Source: an uncultured candidate division Zixibacteria bacterium
GTDB lineage: Bacteria; Zixibacteria; MSB-5A5; GN15; PGXB01
Reading direction: 5' to 3'
NCBI GenBank assembly: GCA_937925655.1
Contig: CALAMC010000112.1
Coordinates: forward strand, 1-34,033
DNA: 34,033 nt
A model generated the notes under the pieces. It saw only the letters and a program-made list of their open reading frames with translations, was not told the origin of the DNA and made no database searches. Below, in pieces: positions 30,459 to 34,033 of the stretch. The number at the start of each line of letters is the position of its first letter. The first letter of the stretch is position 1. Position numbers and translations under genes: made by a program.

Positions 30459-32262
30459 TGGGGTTGCACTCCTGCAGGTTTTGAAGACGTTCGACCCGGG
30501 CCTGATTGGCCATACGGCGTATTTTGCTTCTCAAGCACCGGCTCAATTTCACGAGGGCCTTTTCGGCCTCATCCGACGCATTCGCCGCCAGCGCCCGGAA
30601 AGCGACTCGACGATAAAACTCATCGGATAAGGTCGGCATCAGTTTCCAGGGGTTGACCAGTCTGGTCAGATACTCGACGGCCTGTTTCTCCCCCGACCGT
30701 GAGAAGGCGATGATGATATTTTCCTGAATGCTGTCATTCAGACCGGCGAATCGTTCATCGTTTATCACGGAGATAAGCAGGTCCACGGCCAGAGCCTGGT
30801 CGATTTTAAGAAGTGAATCGACGGCCATGAGACTGATTTCAGAGTCACTATCCCAGATGAATTCCTTTAGAAGATAGATGCTTCCGGGGCTGGAGGCTTC
30901 GATCAATCCGAAGGCCACTTCCCGTCGGACGCGGGGGTCTTCATGGCGGGCCGCTTTTTCCAGAAATGTCAGGGCGCGTTGGCCGCCGATACGGGCCAGA
31001 ATCATAGCGGTGTTTCGCACGACGAACCAGCGGCGGTCATAAATGCCCTTGGCCAGGATATCGACATGCCGGGGGTTGGCCCGGCATAAATAATTACATA
31101 CGGCCAGGCGATGGGTTCGGTGTTGCAGCTCGCCCAGCAGGTCGGCCACTGAAGCCAGCGCTTCCCATCCGAATAGACCCAGATACCTTTCGATTTCTTC
31201 CGGAGGAAAATCGGGGGTCGCATTTAGCGCCCGTCCTAAGCGGACGAAGGTATCTTTTGCCCCCAGGGCGGCCCGGGCCGTGTTGAGTCGTTCTTTCCAG
31301 CGATATCGTTCGGCAGGAATTCTGGTTTCCAGACCGACAATAAAGTCGGCGATATCGACGGCACAATCTATCCGGCCCCTTTCGAAAACGTCGGCATGGA
31401 ATTTCTCACAAACCGTAATCGTCTCGATGAACTCAACATAATCGTCTTCCTGCATAACCAGTTCGCGGGTCAGCCCCACGGCCAGTTTGTAAAGATCCAG
31501 CCGGGTTTCTTCTTCGAGAAGGGCGGCGGCAACGGCAGCGTCGCTTTCCTGCAGTCGGAAATGCCGATCAAATAGACGGGCGATATTGTCCGATAATTCC
31601 CGGGTATCATGTTGTGCTTTATGCCACCCCATTTTTTCGCGCGCCAACGCATCATGCGCCACGGAAGTTTTATCAGTCGGTTTTGCGGCCACCGTTTCGT
31701 CGGAATCGTCAAAAAAGATGGAGTTATAATTCAGCTTGCCGCTGTCGGATTGATTAATGAATCGGGAATCGGGCAAAGGGTCACCGACGTTCGATTCTCT
31801 CGTGAAGAAATCCCCTTCATACACGCCCAAAATGGAATCTTCCAGAGTCTGATAATCGAAACCCTCGATATTGCTTTTCCAGAGGAGCATGACCAGGTCG
31901 TCGGCTCCCTCGGCCCGATTAAGGAATTTTTTCATCATCAGCAAAAACTGATTTGCCTGTTCATAGCCAAAAGTCGGACCAAAGGATATTTCAGTTATTC
32001 CGGCATTGTGGAAAAGCGCGGCGGGGTTTTCGTCATCGGAGGCATCGCGGTAGACCGGTTTACCGTCGTATGAAATGGTGTCGCGTCCAATGACAAGACG
32101 TATTTTCCCGCACTGCGCTATAAAATCGGAAAAACGTTCATTGAACGATTCGCGCAGTTTTATAGGCAAAGGGTTGTTTTCCGGATAGACGGAAACCACT
32201 TTAATGGTTTTTATCAGTTCCGATATAAACTTCGCTAATATATCGCGGTCGGTGTTTTCCAC
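30448..32262 (-). CDS. HEAT-repeat protein partnered with HD-GYP
   Basis: 604 residues from GTG 32262 (AAGGCGG about 9 bases upstream); a TTG at 32286 would add 8 residues and has no ribosome site. Residues about 5-115 (ILAKFISELIKTIKVVSVYPENNP, then GKIRLVIGRDTISYDGKPVY, then GITEISFGPTF) match the N-terminal domain of the following HD-GYP protein. A low-complexity acidic linker (about 150-200) follows, then a helical region and at least five HEAT-like repeats (about 390-600; RWFVVRNTAMILARIGGQRAL and RVRREVAFGLIEASSPGSI). A scaffold for the HD-GYP protein is inferred from the shared domain and overlap. Confidence 0.82.
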   Translation of the reverse strand: MENTDRDILAKFISELIKTIKVVSVYPENNPLPIKLRESFNERFSDFIAQCGKIRLVIGRDTISYDGKPVYRDASDDENPAALFHNAGITEISFGPTFGYEQANQFLLMMKKFLNRAEGADDLVMLLWKSNIEGFDYQTLEDSILGVYEGDFFTRESNVGDPLPDSRFINQSDSGKLNYNSIFFDDSDETVAAKPTDKTSVAHDALAREKMGWHKAQHDTRELSDNIARLFDRHFRLQESDAAVAAALLEEETRLDLYKLAVGLTRELVMQEDDYVEFIETITVCEKFHADVFERGRIDCAVDIADFIVGLETRIPAERYRWKERLNTARAALGAKDTFVRLGRALNATPDFPPEEIERYLGLFGWEALASVADLLGELQHRTHRLAVCNYLCRANPRHVDILAKGIYDRRWFVVRNTAMILARIGGQRALTFLEKAARHEDPRVRREVAFGLIEASSPGSIYLLKEFIWDSDSEISLMAVDSLLKIDQALAVDLLISVINDERFAGLNDSIQENIIIAFSRSGEKQAVEYLTRLVNPWKLMPTLSDEFYRRVAFRALAANASDEAEKALVKLSRCLRSKIRRMANQARVERLQNLQECNPNDR

Positions 32263-32426
32263 AGGGTATAGCCGCCTTAAGGGCAAGGTTCTGTCCGTAA
32301 TAATTTATCGGCAAAAAGCCGCGCTAACTGAATTTTATAAATGGAGAACCCGGCCCTTAAGATATTATTTATTAACAACTTAAAAAGGAAGCCGGGCATT
32401 TGCCGGAAAAGATTCTGCCAAAAAAA

Positions 32427-32465
32427 GCCGGGTCATATCCCGATATGATCGGGACAGGACCCGGC
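32427..32465 (-). terminator. Rho-independent terminator of the UDP-sugar dehydrogenase gene
   Basis: Outer arms gccgggtc/gacccggc (32427-32434, 32458-32465) and inner arms tcccgat/atcggga (32438-32444, 32448-32454), separated by a 3x3 internal loop. Read on the minus strand the stem is followed by TTTTTT (32426-32421). It begins 20 bp after the stop codon of the gene. Confidence 0.85.
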
Positions 32466-32484
32466 ATGAGATTAATCTGCAAAT

Positions 32485-33792
32485 TTATAACAGGATTATC
32501 TTATTGCGCTTGGTTTTGATTTTCTTGGTGGCATTGCGGGTATCGAAAATCAATTGAGCGTTATCGACAATCATCTGGTAATCATAGCGATTGTGGTCGG
32601 TCAGGATAACGGTCAAATCGGCGTTTTTGAGCAGGGCCGGGGTCAGTTTTACTGATTTCAGTTTACCGTCGTTCCAGCGAATTTCGGGGACAAAGGGGTC
32701 GTTATAAACGACTTTGGCTCCGGCGTTTTCGAGAAGCTTTAAAACATCGAGAGCCGGAGATTCACGGACGTCCTTGATATCCCGTTTATAGGCAATACCC
32801 AGAAGGACGATTTTGGAGCCCTTGATAGACCGTCCCCGGTGATTGAATTCCCGACCGATTCTATCGACGACATATTCCGGCATGTGGCTGTTGATATCGC
32901 CGGCCAGTTCTATGAATCGAGCGTAGTAATTCAGGCTTTTCAGTTTCCACGACAGGTAATGGGGGTCGATGGGGATGCAATGGCCGCCCAGCCCCGGGCC
33001 CGGATAAAACGGCATGAAGCCGAACGGTTTGGTGGCGGCGGCATCGATGATTTCCCAGACATTCAGCCCCAGCCGGTCGCACATAAGAGCGACTTCGTTG
33101 ACCAGGCCGATATTGACGGAGCGGAAAGTATTTTCCAGAAGCTTGACGGTTTCGGCGGCGCGGGTCGAGGAAACGGGATAGATGTTGGTGATGAACTGTT
33201 CGTAAAACAGCTTGGCGATTTTGGTGCATTTGGGGGTGATACCGCCCACAACGCGCGGGGTGTTATGGGTAAGGAATTTAGGATTACCCGGGTCAACGCG
33301 CTCGGGTGAAAAGGCCAGGTAAAAGTCTTTGCCGACTTCGAGGCCGGATTCCTCCAGAAGCGGGAGAATCATATCCTCGGTCGTGCCGGGATAGGTGGTC
33401 GATTCCAGAATGACCAGCAATTCCTTGTGCATATTGGGCTGGACCCAATTGACGGCGGCGAGAATATAGCTGACATCGGGGTCTTTGGTTTTGGACAGCG
33501 GTGTTGGGACGCAGATCGAAATGGTGTCGCAGTTTTTCAAATTATTCGGTCCGGTGAAGGCTTTGAGTTTGCCTTTGTCCACCAGATCTTTGACGGCGCT
33601 GTCGGGGACATCGTCGATATCCGATTTACCGGCATTGATGAGTTTGACTTTATTTTCGGAAATGTCGAAGCCGTACACTTCGAAGCCGGCCCGACCGCAT
33701 TCGATAGCCAGCGGCAGACCGACATATCCCAGGCCGATAATTCCGACCCGGGCTTTTTTGCTTTTGATTTTGCCTAATAGCTCATCCTGCAT
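32485..33792 (-). CDS. Nucleotide-sugar (UDP-sugar) 6-dehydrogenase, WbpA-like
   Basis: 435 residues. Rossmann NAD site VGIIGLGYVGLPLA (about 16-29), SICVPTPLSKTKDPD, VILESTTYPGTTEDM, SPERVDPGN, KLLENTFRSVNIGLVNEVA and the catalytic GPGLGGHCIPIDP with Cys272. The C-terminal domain has VLLGIAYKRDIKDVRESPALDVLKLL. Oxidises UDP-glucose, UDP-GlcNAc or similar to the uronate for capsule or exopolysaccharide. The PVSS...ETVKLLEN and SPERVDPGN wording resembles the UDP-N-acetyl type more than plain Ugd, but this is not decisive. Start has GAGGTG 5-6 bases upstream. Confidence 0.9.
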   Translation of the reverse strand: MQDELLGKIKSKKARVGIIGLGYVGLPLAIECGRAGFEVYGFDISENKVKLINAGKSDIDDVPDSAVKDLVDKGKLKAFTGPNNLKNCDTISICVPTPLSKTKDPDVSYILAAVNWVQPNMHKELLVILESTTYPGTTEDMILPLLEESGLEVGKDFYLAFSPERVDPGNPKFLTHNTPRVVGGITPKCTKIAKLFYEQFITNIYPVSSTRAAETVKLLENTFRSVNIGLVNEVALMCDRLGLNVWEIIDAAATKPFGFMPFYPGPGLGGHCIPIDPHYLSWKLKSLNYYARFIELAGDINSHMPEYVVDRIGREFNHRGRSIKGSKIVLLGIAYKRDIKDVRESPALDVLKLLENAGAKVVYNDPFVPEIRWNDGKLKSVKLTPALLKNADLTVILTDHNRYDYQMIVDNAQLIFDTRNATKKIKTKRNKIILL

Positions 33793-33824
33793 TGCAACAC
33801 CTCGATATGATTCAATATTGTTTG

Positions 33825-33845
33825 GGCCACTTCGTGGCCTTTTTT
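33825..33845 (+). terminator. Small hairpin plus T-run in the dehydrogenase leader region
   Basis: ggccac (33825-33830), ttc loop, gtggcc (33834-33839), then six T. It reads as a terminator for plus-strand transcripts, although no plus-strand gene precedes it. In the minus direction it is a hairpin in the 5' leader of the dehydrogenase mRNA. Confidence 0.4.
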
Positions 33846-33984
33846 CCCCTGATAAAATGTGTCAATCTCAAAACGGCATTTTTATCTAAAAGTTTCCGGG
33901 GCCGGATGGTCATTGCCCATTTAAATATGCATTGTTTCCATATAAATCGGCTTTTTTCATATCCGACCTTAATGTTTGCCGGGC

Positions 33985-34013
33985 AATATAAATTGTTTAA
34001 ATCCCGGCGGCAA
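33985..34013 (-). promoter_or_regulatory. Possible promoter of the UDP-sugar dehydrogenase gene
   Basis: On the minus strand TTGCCG (34013-34008), 17-bp spacer, TATATT (33990-33985). The predicted start near 33978 would give a long leader of about 186 bases containing the hairpin at 33825-33845. The surroundings are AT-rich, so chance matches are possible. Confidence 0.35.
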
Positions 34014-34033
34014 TTGGATTTGGGAAGGGGGGA

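Noticed and set aside
33063..33296. Minus-strand open frame within the dehydrogenase gene
   Set aside because: Shadow of the real gene in a neighbouring frame; the dehydrogenase motifs are continuous across it.

Overview
The window looks like chromosome of an uncultured Gram-negative bacterium of the FCB group, most like candidate phylum Zixibacteria. This is inference from gene content. Two secreted proteins end in paired dockerin-like EF-hand loops with Pro-Gly-Pro tails. There are lipoprotein and Sec/Tat signals, a serine palmitoyltransferase of the Bacteroides type, an exosortase, and HD-GYP/HEAT proteins. I see no rRNA, tRNA, CRISPR array, transposase or phage gene.

Layout. 1-3012: a truncated beta-propeller lipoprotein and a subtilisin-like protease with a C-terminal dockerin pair. 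3013-3533: gene-free and packed with inverted repeats. 3534-4944: a secreted CBM9/DOMON-like protein with a Gly-rich insertion (minus) and an alkyltransferase-like DNA-repair protein (plus). 4945-5188: a nested inverted repeat and the dprA promoter. 5189-8705: a tight operon dprA, yigZ-like, PfkB kinase, PAP2 phosphatase, macro domain. 8714-11608 (minus): serine palmitoyltransferase, GNAT-fold protein and small lipoprotein, a likely sphingolipid operon. 12119-13250: a consensus promoter and three small genes that share one SHOCT-like helical hairpin, one of them with a DUF2089 HTH. 13268-15119 (minus): a HAD protein and a DUF1028-dockerin protein. 15302-18025: a RimK-type amidoligase cassette (RLAN, ATP-grasp, GNAT-C39 peptidase). 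18045-20565: a secreted protein and a YbdG-like MscS channel. 20614-23001: exosortase, EpsI and a UbiA-family prenyltransferase. 23021-26551: Tat-exported DUF362 protein, a NapH-NapG-like polyferredoxin fusion and a lipoprotein. 26628-29027: secreted protein, DagK/LCB5-type lipid kinase, DUF5683 membrane protein. 29010-32262 (minus): HEAT-repeat protein and HD-GYP protein. 32427-33792 (minus): UDP-sugar dehydrogenase with its terminator.

Many genes concern the cell envelope: sphingoid lipid synthesis and possibly phosphorylation, polyprenyl-linked sugars, exosortase processing, UDP-uronate supply, mechanosensing, and a periplasmic Fe-S electron-transfer module. The strongest structural signal that gene calling does not explain concerns translation starts. 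Four genes (ATL at 4588, dprA at 5189, HAD at 13738, lipid kinase at 27436) have no Shine-Dalgarno. Each has a sigma70-like promoter with an exactly 17-bp spacer placed so that +1 falls on, or within one base of, the A of the ATG. This predicts leaderless mRNAs, while neighbouring genes carry clear GGAGG sites. The second most unusual signal is a pair of intergenic hairpins with identical flanks and different but fully complementary stems.
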